Positions 1-7,841 of a DNA stretch of 35,162 bases are shown one piece after another. The DNA is taken from contig SGZH01000010.1 in the NCBI GenBank assembly GCA_004214175.1, forward strand, positions 1 through 35,162, read 5' to 3'. Every line of letters begins with the position of its first letter. The first letter of the stretch is position 1. The translations under genes and the position numbers were made by a program. The notes beneath the pieces were generated by a model. It worked only from the letters and a program-made list of their open reading frames with translations, was not told the origin of the DNA and searched no databases. This stretch comes from Flavobacteriales bacterium (lineage in GTDB: Bacteria > Bacteroidota > Bacteroidia > Flavobacteriales > Flavobacteriaceae).

Positions 1-1636
1 AACTGGAAGGATTGGTAAATGTTCCATCCCCAGAGCTAGTCCATAAAACAGAATCTTCATTGGAGGCCGTAGCTGAGTTTAATAAATAACCGGTTTCACA
101 AATAGCTCCATCAGATCCTGCAGTAACAGATACTAGCGCTTCAATAGTTATCGTGCCACTTAAAGAGGTATTATTACAAGTACCAACAGTAGTTATTGTA
201 TAAGGATATATCTGAACCGCGTTGATAGCTGCCGGTGGTGTTCCTGATATGGTTATATCATTACCTGTAACTAAAGCATTAACTCCAGCTGGTAATCCAC
301 TTACGTTTGCATCGGTAGCTCCTTCACTAAATTGATAAACAATAGTATCTAAAGATTCTCCATCACAAAGTTCTTGTGAATTAGTTCCTACTGCTGAGGT
401 CAAGGCTAATGCATCGTCCGGATTTACGGTAATGGTTCCCAATAATTCAACACTCGTACAAGGACCCGAAGTTGTAACTGTATAGGAATATGTCTGTGTG
501 GTAGTAATCCCTGCCGATGGAGTTCCTGATATGGTTAATTGATTACTTGTAATTGCAGCATTAACACCGTTTGGTAGGCCTGTAACTGTTGCATTCGTAG
601 CTCCACCACTTAAATCATAAATAATGGGTGTTAGTGATTCAGTTTCACAAAGTACTTGCGAATCAGTTCCTACTGCTGATAATAAGGATAATTCATCGTT
701 TGAATTTACAGTTAATGTAATTTGATCAGTAATAGTATCACAATTTCCTGGATTTGGACTATTTACTGCACTTAGCGTTAATGTAATAGAGCCTAATCCA
801 GCATCAGCTGGACCTATCGTATAAATTGGGTTTAATAAATTTGGATTACTAAAAGTTCCGTTTCCGCTTGAAGTCCAAGAGTAACTAACCCCTGAAGGAG
901 GTCCGCTTGCAAAAATAAGACTGTAATCTATTGCATTTTCACAAATAGTTTCATTGCTACCTGCGTTGATAACTGGTAATTGCTCTACAAATACTTCCAC
1001 TTCATCACTAGACGAACAGTTTAAAGTTAAACTTGTTTTTGTTAAGGTGTAAATGGTATTTTGTGTTGGAGAAACCGAAGGGTTTGCAATTGAGGGGTTT
1101 AGACTAAGATCATTTGGTGATGAAGTCCATGAATAAGAATATCCAGAATCAGGAGTTTCTCCAATATTAGTAAAATCACCCCCACAAATAGTTGCATCAC
1201 TTCCTGCATCTATTGGAACTTCTATAATGGATATCGTAACACTGTCTGTGTCAGTATCTCCTGTAGAAATTTCTTCAACCGTTAGCGTATAGGTAGTAGT
1301 TATATTTGGAAATACTGTTGGATTAGGGATATCATCATCAAAATTAATATCTAAAGGAGATGAGGTCCAAGTATATGTATATAAATTTTGGTCACCAGGT
1401 GCTCCTATTTGGTAGGATTCACCAAAACAAATATCTGCATCAATACCTGCATTAGCAGGAAATGTAAGTTTGTTGTTTTTAGAATTTTCATAGACTTTAT
1501 TGGTATACGTTTTTTCAGAAAAAGGGATACCTATATTAAGGTCATTATTATTATCAAAACTGAAGGCATTTATTTGTGATGAAAACAAATAAAGCGTCAC
1601 TAAAAGATAGTGCATATTTTTCTTAAAATATTTCAT
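1..1636 (-). CDS. Secreted PKD/Ig-like repeat surface protein, N-terminal part (C-terminus beyond window)
   Basis: An open frame runs without a stop from the ATG at 1636 to the window edge, giving 545 residues. The first ~26 residues (MKYFKKNMHYLLVTLYLFSS onward) form a signal peptide; a second ATG at residue 8 is an alternative start. After ~40 linker residues come repeated beta-sandwich-like blocks: three PKD-like blocks with the recurring YxWTSS core and DAGSxxTIC boundary (about residues 70-310), then two clear copies of a ~95-residue block starting SAVGT (about 316-410 and 411-503), then a new DAGS-type block cut by the window edge. Such repeat proteins in Flavobacteriia usually end in a type IX secretion sorting domain and act as surface adhesins or gliding-associated proteins, but that end is not visible, so T9SS export is inferred. 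Paired Cys per block may form disulfides. Confidence 0.85.
   Translation of the reverse strand, partial: MKYFKKNMHYLLVTLYLFSSQINAFSFDNNNDLNIGIPFSEKTYTNKVYENSKNNKLTFPANAGIDADICFGESYQIGAPGDQNLYTYTWTSSPLDINFDDDIPNPTVFPNITTTYTLTVEEISTGDTDTDSVTISIIEVPIDAGSDATICGGDFTNIGETPDSGYSYSWTSSPNDLSLNPSIANPSVSPTQNTIYTLTKTSLTLNCSSSDEVEVFVEQLPVINAGSNETICENAIDYSLIFASGPPSGVSYSWTSSGNGTFSNPNLLNPIYTIGPADAGLGSITLTLSAVNSPNPGNCDTITDQITLTVNSNDELSLLSAVGTDSQVLCETESLTPIIYDLSGGATNATVTGLPNGVNAAITSNQLTISGTPSAGITTTQTYSYTVTTSGPCTSVELLGTITVNPDDALALTSAVGTNSQELCDGESLDTIVYQFSEGATDANVSGLPAGVNALVTGNDITISGTPPAAINAVQIYPYTITTVGTCNNTSLSGTITIEALVSVTAGSDGAICETGYLLNSATASNEDSVLWTSSGDGTFTNPSS
130..690 (-). repeat. Two tandem ~95-residue Ig/PKD-like coding repeats
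   Basis: Two diverged in-frame copies of about 280 bases, read on the minus strand from about 690 to 408 and 407 to 130. Both encode SAVGTxSQ, LCxxESL, a GLPxGVNA segment and TISGTPxA followed by YxYTxTTxGxC. These are protein-domain repeats within the adhesin gene, not mobile or CRISPR repeats. Confidence 0.8.
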
Positions 1637-1685
1637 AAGGATAATTTTTATTTTATAGTGATCTTACCTGAGTAAGAAAATTATT

Positions 1686-1693
1686 CAAAATTA
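1686..1693 (-). promoter_or_regulatory. Predicted -7 box (TAATTTTG) of the adhesin gene
   Basis: Minus-strand TAATTTTG fits the Bacteroidota TAnnTTTG -7 consensus. It predicts a transcript start near 1679 and a leader of about 43 bases before the ATG at 1636. No clear -33 TTTG was seen. Confidence 0.45.
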
Positions 1694-1703
1694 GTTTATT
1701 TAG

Positions 1704-1729
1704 TTGATAACTTTGATACATAGTTGATA
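1704..1729 (-). promoter_or_regulatory. Three phased TTGATA (TATCAA) direct repeats, possible regulator site
   Basis: TTGATA occurs at 1704-1709, 1713-1718 and 1724-1729 (start-to-start 9 and 11 bases), directly upstream of the predicted -7 box of the adhesin gene. Same-face spacing suits a direct-repeat-binding activator such as a LytTR protein; the binder is unknown. Confidence 0.35.
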
Positions 1730-2231
1730 CTTCTGTTTATTTTCGATAAAAAAAATTGAAGCAAAATGCCTCCCAAAATAAAGTTATTAACAATGATATC
1801 AAAGAAACTTCTTCTTTTTTTACTCTTTTTAAAGGCTATAATCTTTATTATTAACACATTATAATTTAAAATAAATATGTTAATAATTAAAAAAAAAGAC
1901 CATTTTATCGATGATATTGATTTTTAAATGAATCCATTTTTTGCACGATTATTTAAAAAAAACATTTTTTTTGTTTCAATTTTTTTAATAATAATTTATT
2001 GTGGTTTTCACATAAATAGTATGTTATTATCATATAACAATTAAATGATATAAAACCCTACTAATTAGATGTTTATTTATATTCATTCTAGTTCAAAAAA
2101 TAATTTTAATAAATTAGCTACAACTAAAAAACTATATCTGCTTCATAATATTTAGATAAAAGTTTTTTGTTTTTTTTATGAACCTTGATGAGCCAATCCT
2201 ACAAGTAGGTTAATTATACTGGCTTTTTTTG

Positions 2232-2239
2232 TAGATTTG
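2232..2239 (+). promoter_or_regulatory. Predicted -7 box (TAGATTTG) of icmF
   Basis: TAGATTTG is an exact TAnnTTTG match, 27 bases upstream of the icmF ATG, giving a leader of about 20 bases. Confidence 0.55.
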
Positions 2240-2265
2240 CAACCGAAAATAAAATACTATTTTAC

Positions 2266-5200
2266 ATGCAAAAAACTCCTGCATATCAGCCTAAAAATAA
2301 AGTACGCATCGTAACAGCTGCCTCTTTATTTGATGGTCATGACGCTTCCATAAATATTATGAGACGAATTATCCAGGCAACTGGTGTTGAGGTTATTCAC
2401 CTAGGTCATGATCGAAGTGTTGAAGAAGTAGTCAATACTGCTATACAAGAGGATGCCAATGCGATTGCTCTTACTTCCTACCAAGGAGGACATAATGAGT
2501 ATTTTAAATATATGTTTGATTTACTTGAAGAGCGAGGTGCCAGCCATATTAAAATTTTTGGTGGTGGTGGTGGTGTAATTCTCCCATCAGAAATTGAAGA
2601 TTTACATCATTATGGTATTGAAAGAATTTACTCGCCAGATGATGGGAGGGAATTAGGTTTGCAAGGAATGATCAATGATTTAGTAGAAAAATCTGACTTT
2701 CCAATAGGAAATTTATTAACTAATGAGTTAAGTTTATTAGAAAAAAAAGAAACTGGCGCAATAGCAAGAATTATATCGGCTGCCGAAAATTTTCCCACAA
2801 TTGCAAAAGATACCTTACAATTAATTCATAAAAAAAATGAGAACTCTAAGATTCCAGTCCTTGGTATTACTGGAACTGGAGGAGCTGGAAAATCCTCATT
2901 GGTAGATGAATTGGTAAGACGCTTTTTAATTGATTTTCCTAAAAAAACAATTGGATTGATATCTGTAGATCCCTCCAAAAGAAAAACAGGAGGTGCATTA
3001 CTTGGAGATCGAATCCGAATGAATGCTATCAATTCGGATCGAGTTTACATGAGGTCTTTAGCTACCAGACAGAGTAATTTAGCGCTGTCTAAATATGTGT
3101 CTGAAGCTATTCAAGTTTTAAAAGCAGCAAAATTTGATCTCATTGTTTTAGAAACTTCTGGTATCGGCCAAAGTGATACAGAAATATTAGAACATAGCGA
3201 TGTCTCTCTTTATGTAATGACTCCTGAATTTGGTGCAGCAACTCAATTAGAAAAAATAGATATGTTGGATTTTGCCGATTTAGTGGCTATAAATAAATTT
3301 GATAAGAGAGGTTCTCTTGACGCTTTACGTGATGTTAAAAAACAATACATGCGTAACAATAATTTATGGGATATTCCACAAAGTCAATTACCAGTATACG
3401 GAACCATAGCTTCTCAGTTTAATGATCCAGGAATGAATCAGCTTTACAAGTCTGTCATGGATAAATTGGTAGAGAAAACAACAACATCTTTAAAATCTGG
3501 TTATAAAATATCGGAGGAAATGTCTGAAAAGATATTTGTGATTCCTCCTTCAAGAGTTCGGTATTTATCGGAAATTTCAGAAAATAATAGAAACTACGAT
3601 ACTAAGGTTATTGAACAAGTAGAAGTAGCACAAAAATTATATGGAATTTATAAAACAATAACTTCTATACTTGGAATTAATAACAGCTATAAACATCTAG
3701 GAAAAAATGGGTTAAACGAGAAAGTTTTAACTAGTGAGTCTACTGACGCAACAGATCAAAACCTATTGGAGCTATTAATCAAAGAATTTGATCGAACTAA
3801 AATGGATTTTGATCCTCATAATTGGGAAATTATTTTGGGATGGAACGAAAAAGTAAAACGATATAAAGAACCTCTGTATTCTTTTAAAGTAAGGTCCAAA
3901 GAAATAAATATTCAGACCCATACAGAATCTTTATCGCATTTACAAATACCAAAAGTAGCCCTGCCAAAATATAAAGCCTGGGGAGACCTATTAAAATGGG
4001 TTTTACAAGAAAATGTTCCCGGAGAGTTTCCATTTACCGCTGGACTATATCCCTTTAAAAGAACGGAAGAAGATCCTACCCGAATGTTTGCCGGTGAAGG
4101 AGGTCCAGAACGAACCAATAGACGTTTTCATTATGTAAGTCTTGGAATGCCAGCTAAAAGATTATCCACAGCATTTGATAGCGTTACCCTTTACGGAAAT
4201 GATCCTGATAAGCGCCCAGATATTTATGGAAAAATAGGAAATGCGGGTGTTTCAATTTGTTGCCTAGATGATGCAAAAAAATTATACTCGGGTTTTGATT
4301 TAAGTAACCCTATGACTTCAGTAAGTATGACAATAAACGGCCCTGCTCCAATGCTCTTAGGGTTTTTTATGAATGCTGCCATTGATCAAAATTGTGAGAA
4401 ATACATTAAAGAAAATAATCTTGAAAATAAAGTAGCAAAAAAGATTACAGAAATATATAAAGAAAAAGGTGTTGAAAGACCAAAATACCAAGGAGCTATT
4501 CCTGAAGGAAATGATGGTTTAGGTCTAATGTTGTTAGGAGTTACCGGCGATCAAGTTTTACCTAAATCCGTTTATAATAAAATAAAATTTGACACGCTAA
4601 AACAAGTTAGAGGGACTGTTCAAGCAGATATTTTAAAAGAAGATCAAGCACAAAATACCTGTATTTTTTCAACTGAATTTGCCTTGCGTTTAATGGGGGA
4701 TGTTCAAGAGTATTTTATTGAAAAAGAGATTCGTAATTTTTATTCAGTCTCAATTTCTGGATATCATATAGCGGAGGCAGGGGCAAATCCAATTACACAA
4801 TTAGCTTTTACACTGGCAAACGGATTTACTTACGTTGAATATTATTTGTCAAGAGGAATGGATATCAATAAGTTTGGTCCAAATCTTTCATTCTTTTTTA
4901 GTAACGGAATAGATCCTGAATACTCCGTGATAGGAAGGGTTGCTCGTAAAATTTGGTCCAAAGCATTAAAATATAAATACGGAGCAAATTCGAGAGCGCA
5001 AATGTTAAAATATCATATACAAACCTCAGGAAGATCATTACATGCTCAAGAAATTGATTTTAACGATATTAGAACTTCACTACAAGCATTGTACGCGATC
5101 AATGATAATTGCAATTCGTTACATACCAATGCATATGATGAGGCCATAACAACGCCAACAGAGGAAAGTGTTAGAAGAGCCATGGCCATTCAATTAATTA

Positions 5201-5709
5201 TTAATAAAGAATTAGGTTTAACAAAAAACGAAAATCCGATTCAAGGCTCCTTTATTATTGAAGAATTAACAGATCTAGTTGAGGAAGCAGTTTTAAATGA
5301 ATTTGATCGGATAACAGAAAGAGGAGGTGTTCTTGGTGCAATGGAGACCATGTACCAGCGGAGTATGATACAAGAGGAAAGCCTCTACTATGAAACCTTA
5401 AAGCATAATGGAGAATTCCCCATAATTGGTGTCAATACCTTTTTAAGTAGCAAAGGTTCCCCCACGATTATTCCGGGAGAGGTTATAAGAGCTTCAGAGG
5501 AGGAGAAAAAATATCAGATTAAAGTAATTAAAAATTTACATAAATCTTCAAAGAAGGATACTTTAGGGCTTTTAAAGCAATTACAAAATGCAGCCATAAC
5601 TAATGAAAATATCTTTGAATCCTTAATGGAAGTATGTAAAACTTGTACTCTTGGACAGATTACAAAAGCTTTGTTTGAAGTAGGAGGACAGTATAGAAGA
5701 AATATGTAA
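2266..5709 (+). CDS. icmF: Fused isobutyryl-CoA mutase (B12 domain, G-protein chaperone, mutase)
   Basis: Cytosolic adenosylcobalamin enzyme that interconverts isobutyryl-CoA and butyryl-CoA, with its own GTPase chaperone. Domain order matches IcmF: B12-binding domain (about 1-145) with the DGHDAS motif holding cobalt-ligand His25; a MeaB/ArgK-like G domain with Walker [10 protein letters not shown] (Lys209); and a C-terminal TIM-barrel mutase (about 560-1147) with SGYHIAEAG (His834). Aligned by eye with methylmalonyl-CoA mutase (MCM), the position of the MCM substrate arginine (10 residues after the Gln of GTVQ) is Gln796, and Phe597 in YPFKRT sits where MCM has its active-site Tyr. Both changes are those known for isobutyryl-CoA mutases, so methylmalonyl-CoA is unlikely to be the substrate. 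Length (1147) fits the family. It converges on the next gene with only 9 bases between stops. Confidence 0.93.
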   Translation: MQKTPAYQPKNKVRIVTAASLFDGHDASINIMRRIIQATGVEVIHLGHDRSVEEVVNTAIQEDANAIALTSYQGGHNEYFKYMFDLLEERGASHIKIFGGGGGVILPSEIEDLHHYGIERIYSPDDGRELGLQGMINDLVEKSDFPIGNLLTNELSLLEKKETGAIARIISAAENFPTIAKDTLQLIHKKNENSKIPVLGITGTGGAGKSSLVDELVRRFLIDFPKKTIGLISVDPSKRKTGGALLGDRIRMNAINSDRVYMRSLATRQSNLALSKYVSEAIQVLKAAKFDLIVLETSGIGQSDTEILEHSDVSLYVMTPEFGAATQLEKIDMLDFADLVAINKFDKRGSLDALRDVKKQYMRNNNLWDIPQSQLPVYGTIASQFNDPGMNQLYKSVMDKLVEKTTTSLKSGYKISEEMSEKIFVIPPSRVRYLSEISENNRNYDTKVIEQVEVAQKLYGIYKTITSILGINNSYKHLGKNGLNEKVLTSESTDATDQNLLELLIKEFDRTKMDFDPHNWEIILGWNEKVKRYKEPLYSFKVRSKEINIQTHTESLSHLQIPKVALPKYKAWGDLLKWVLQENVPGEFPFTAGLYPFKRTEEDPTRMFAGEGGPERTNRRFHYVSLGMPAKRLSTAFDSVTLYGNDPDKRPDIYGKIGNAGVSICCLDDAKKLYSGFDLSNPMTSVSMTINGPAPMLLGFFMNAAIDQNCEKYIKENNLENKVAKKITEIYKEKGVERPKYQGAIPEGNDGLGLMLLGVTGDQVLPKSVYNKIKFDTLKQVRGTVQADILKEDQAQNTCIFSTEFALRLMGDVQEYFIEKEIRNFYSVSISGYHIAEAGANPITQLAFTLANGFTYVEYYLSRGMDINKFGPNLSFFFSNGIDPEYSVIGRVARKIWSKALKYKYGANSRAQMLKYHIQTSGRSLHAQEIDFNDIRTSLQALYAINDNCNSLHTNAYDEAITTPTEESVRRAMAIQLIINKELGLTKNENPIQGSFIIEELTDLVEEAVLNEFDRITERGGVLGAMETMYQRSMIQEESLYYETLKHNGEFPIIGVNTFLSSKGSPTIIPGEVIRASEEEKKYQIKVIKNLHKSSKKDTLGLLKQLQNAAITNENIFESLMEVCKTCTLGQITKALFEVGGQYRRNM

Positions 5710-5718
5710 AAATTATTT

Positions 5719-6114
5719 TTAAAGAGTCAGCATCCAAACATGTTGTAACTTTCTAAACTTTTTGATCTCATCTCTTAAAATTGGTAGAAAATCTTTTCCG
5801 TTACTATTAATAGATTCTAAACGCTCACAGTTTTTGTCAATAACACTAGTTAAACGAGAAATTGAAAGAAGATGTTCTTGACGATCTTCTGAAAAAGATT
5901 TTCTTTCCGCCTCTACTATCTCAGGAACTAGTGAGTTTGATTGTTGAATAATATCTCCTGTGAAATAAATATTTGGATCTTCAAATCCGTCGGATTCCAA
6001 TTTTGCTAGATCTGGAAGTATATATCTTGTAATTTGAATAGAAAGTGTAAAAATATCAAGCGCCTTTCTGTGTATAGGTGAAATTTTATGATTATTTGAC
6101 GAATATTGCTCCAT
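5719..6114 (-). CDS. Small helical protein of unknown function
   Basis: 131 residues, no signal peptide or membrane segment, rich in charged residues and predicted by eye to be almost all helical, with long amphipathic segments at about 12-40, 55-95 and 105-130. I do not recognise a named family; a four-helix-bundle protein is a guess from the pattern only. It is probably a real gene because it has its own TAATTTTG box 23 bases upstream and coding-like composition. It is divergent from the Lrp-type regulator gene and could be controlled by it, which is inference. Confidence 0.7.
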   Translation of the reverse strand: MEQYSSNNHKISPIHRKALDIFTLSIQITRYILPDLAKLESDGFEDPNIYFTGDIIQQSNSLVPEIVEAERKSFSEDRQEHLLSISRLTSVIDKNCERLESINSNGKDFLPILRDEIKKFRKLQHVWMLTL

Positions 6115-6136
6115 TTTTTATGAAAGGTTATTGTTA

Positions 6137-6144
6137 CAAAATTA
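6137..6144 (-). promoter_or_regulatory. Predicted -7 box (TAATTTTG) of the 131-residue unknown
   Basis: Exact TAnnTTTG match on the minus strand; predicted start near 6130, leader about 16 bases to the ATG at 6114. Confidence 0.45.
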
Positions 6145-6188
6145 GAAACTAAATATCTTTGTTAGATTTAAAATCGAAACTTATATGG

Positions 6189-6196
6189 TATATTTG
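6189..6196 (+). promoter_or_regulatory. Predicted -7 box (TATATTTG) of the Lrp/AsnC gene
   Basis: Exact TAnnTTTG match with a TTTG at 6158-6161 upstream (27-base gap, longer than usual). Predicted leader about 38 bases. With 6137-6144 it forms a divergent promoter region, a common place for Lrp-type autoregulation. Confidence 0.5.
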
Positions 6197-6240
6197 CTTT
6201 AGAAAAAATGTTTTTTTAATAAAAAATCTTTAATATATAC

Positions 6241-6678
6241 ATGGATGCTTTGAATTGGAAAATATTAAAATGTTTGCAAGATAATGCTAGGCAAACAAAT
6301 GCAGCGATTGGAAGAAAAGTAGGTATAAGTTCACCAGCAGTTTCAGAAAGAATAAAAAAAATGGAAGATATTGGAATTATTGAAGGCTATAAAACAGTTG
6401 TTTCTTCCTACAAGGTAGGTTATGAATTAAAAGCAATCATTACAATTAGAGCTTTTATGGGAAAATTAAAACCTTTTTTAATAAAAGTTAAAACATTTAA
6501 AGAGGTTCTTAATTGTTATAGAATTACCGGTAATGAGAATATTGTACTAGAAGTAATGCTTAAGAATCAAAAACATTTGGAGCAATTTATTGATCAGTTA
6601 ATCAGTTACGGCGAAACTAAAACACAGATAGTTCTTTCCAATGTGATTGAAAACGCACCGATTACTAAAAACAAATAA
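6241..6678 (+). CDS. Lrp/AsnC family transcriptional regulator
   Basis: 145 residues, the usual family length. The N-terminal winged helix-turn-helix (about 1-60) shows the family pattern LNWKILKCLQDNAR and ISSPAVSERIKKMEDIGIIEGY; the C-terminal RAM ligand-binding/oligomerisation domain (about 65-138) includes GNENIVLEVM. Members sense amino acids or other small molecules. The gene lies divergent from the small helical unknown and between icmF and ilvE, so a role in branched-chain amino acid metabolism is possible but not shown. A secreted DUF1684 protein follows after 6 bases, so the two are likely cotranscribed. Confidence 0.9.
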   Translation: MDALNWKILKCLQDNARQTNAAIGRKVGISSPAVSERIKKMEDIGIIEGYKTVVSSYKVGYELKAIITIRAFMGKLKPFLIKVKTFKEVLNCYRITGNENIVLEVMLKNQKHLEQFIDQLISYGETKTQIVLSNVIENAPITKNK

Positions 6679-6684
6679 CAACAT

Positions 6685-7293
6685 ATGAAGTCTATACTAA
6701 TTATTATTTTTCTTTTTTTTACTCTAATTGGTAATGCGCAATCCAACAAAAAAATTTTACGTAAAATAAATAAATTTCAGAAAGAGTTGAATTTAAAATT
6801 TTTAGATCCAAAAACAACCATTCTAGATTCCTTAGATCAACTATCGTTTAAAGGTTTAGAGTTTTATACAGCATCTTCTAAATATTATATAAAAGCCCGT
6901 TTTAAAAGGACTCCAAATGAAATACCTTTTTTGATGAAAACATCTACAGATCGTCTTCCAGAGTACGTAAAGTACGGGGAAGCTCATTTTGAAATGGAAA
7001 ACAAAAAAATTGTTTTAAATATTTATCAAAATATTAAATATTCTAAAATTGACGAGTTTAAAAATGATTTGTTTTTACCATTTACTGATTTTACAAGTGG
7101 TGATGGTTCCTATGGAGGAGGAAGATATATTGATTTAAAAATTCCTAACGATGGTTTTATTGTTATTGATTTTAATAAATCGTACAATCCTTATTGTGCT
7201 TACAGCCAAAGATTCTCCTGTCCTATACCACCTGAAGAAAATGATATTAGTTTACGAATTGAGGCAGGGATTAAAAATTTTAAAGAGCATTAA
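6685..7293 (+). CDS. DUF1684 domain secreted protein
   Basis: 202 residues with a signal peptide (first ~19, ending NAQS). The rest fits DUF1684: the signature LPFTDFTSGDGSYGGGRYID (about 128-147), then FNKSYNPYCAYSQRFSCPIP with its two conserved Cys, then an acidic stretch and IEAGIKNF near the end. Function of the family is not established. Six bases separate it from the Lrp-type regulator gene, so one transcript is likely. Its stop is 2 bases from the convergent crcB stop. Confidence 0.85.
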   Translation: MKSILIIIFLFFTLIGNAQSNKKILRKINKFQKELNLKFLDPKTTILDSLDQLSFKGLEFYTASSKYYIKARFKRTPNEIPFLMKTSTDRLPEYVKYGEAHFEMENKKIVLNIYQNIKYSKIDEFKNDLFLPFTDFTSGDGSYGGGRYIDLKIPNDGFIVIDFNKSYNPYCAYSQRFSCPIPPEENDISLRIEAGIKNFKEH

Positions 7294-7295
7294 AA

Positions 7296-7661
7296 TTATT
7301 TAACCATCCACATTCCAAAGAATACAGCTGCAAATCCAATTACAAAACTCGCTAGTGTGTATGTGGCAAAACTCATAAAATCACCATTTTTTAAAAATAA
7401 ATGATTTTCATATGCAAATGATGAAAACGTAGTAAACCCTCCACAAAACCCAGTGGCTATGAATAAGATAGTATTATTTGACAGCAAATTATTTTTATAT
7501 GAATAGCCTAAAATAATTCCGATGATCAAACTTCCAAGAATATTTGCAGTAAAGGTTCCGTAAGGAATACCTGTTTTATGACTGTTTAGGTAAAATCCCA
7601 TTAAATAACGTAGCGAACTACCAATACCACCTCCAATAAATACCAATAAAAATTGTTTCAT
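7296..7661 (-). CDS. crcB: Fluoride ion channel CrcB/Fluc
   Basis: 121 residues, four hydrophobic segments, the size of a single-domain Fluc that works as an antiparallel dimer exporting fluoride across the inner membrane. Family marks are visible: GGGIGSSLRYLMG at the N-terminus, GTFTANILGSLIIGI with the conserved Asn in helix 2, and GFCGGFTTFSSFAYE (central Gly/Thr-Thr and Phe box residues) in helix 3. The ATG at 7661 is the only good start. No crcB-type fluoride riboswitch was recognised upstream; a perfect 12-base palindrome lies at 7690-7701. It stands alone on this strand. Confidence 0.93.
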   Translation of the reverse strand: MKQFLLVFIGGGIGSSLRYLMGFYLNSHKTGIPYGTFTANILGSLIIGIILGYSYKNNLLSNNTILFIATGFCGGFTTFSSFAYENHLFLKNGDFMSFATYTLASFVIGFAAVFFGMWMVK

Positions 7662-7689
7662 CTAGCGAATATAAAAAAACATGAGTATG

Positions 7690-7701
7690 TATATCGATAT
7701 A
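7690..7701. promoter_or_regulatory. 12-base perfect palindrome upstream of crcB
   Basis: TATATCGATATA is self-complementary and sits 29 bases upstream of the crcB ATG. It may be an operator, but the low-complexity composition makes chance plausible. Confidence 0.2.
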
Positions 7702-7804
7702 TTTTAATTTAACTAAACCAAACAGTTCATCTTAGTAAAAATAAACAAATTGATAGTTATGATGACCTCCCATTGAATACAAGGTATTATATCTTTTTAT
7801 TTAT

Positions 7805-7812
7805 TATGTTTG
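7805..7812 (+). promoter_or_regulatory. Predicted -7 box (TATGTTTG) of the DPP III gene
   Basis: Exact TAnnTTTG match 30 bases before the ATG at 7842; predicted leader about 23 bases. Confidence 0.5.
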
Positions 7813-7841
7813 CATACTTCAAATAATTTAAAACTTTCTAA

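Larger units (their letters stand above)
1637..2265. other. 629-base AT-rich intergenic region between divergent genes
   Basis: No convincing protein gene is seen on either strand. Starting at the left it holds a minus-strand TAnnTTTG box (1686-1693), three TTGATA copies at about 10-base spacing (1704-1729), a long poly-A/T-rich stretch with a weak inverted repeat (TGTTAT/ATAACA at 2032-2049), a small nested hairpin (2191-2224) and a plus-strand TAnnTTTG box (2232-2239). It is best read as the shared control region of the adhesin and icmF. Confidence 0.6.

Noticed and set aside
130-690. Possible CRISPR or tandem DNA repeat
   Set aside because: The similarity is in protein-coding frame with diverged bases and ~280-base units, typical of Ig/PKD-like domains.
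2266-5709. Assembly fusion of separate mutase and GTPase genes
   Set aside because: B12 domain, G domain and mutase in this order in one chain is the native IcmF architecture.
7662-7841. Fluoride (crcB-motif) riboswitch upstream of crcB
   Set aside because: No GGCGATGG-like core or pseudoknot pattern was found on the minus strand upstream of the crcB ATG; only a short palindrome is present.
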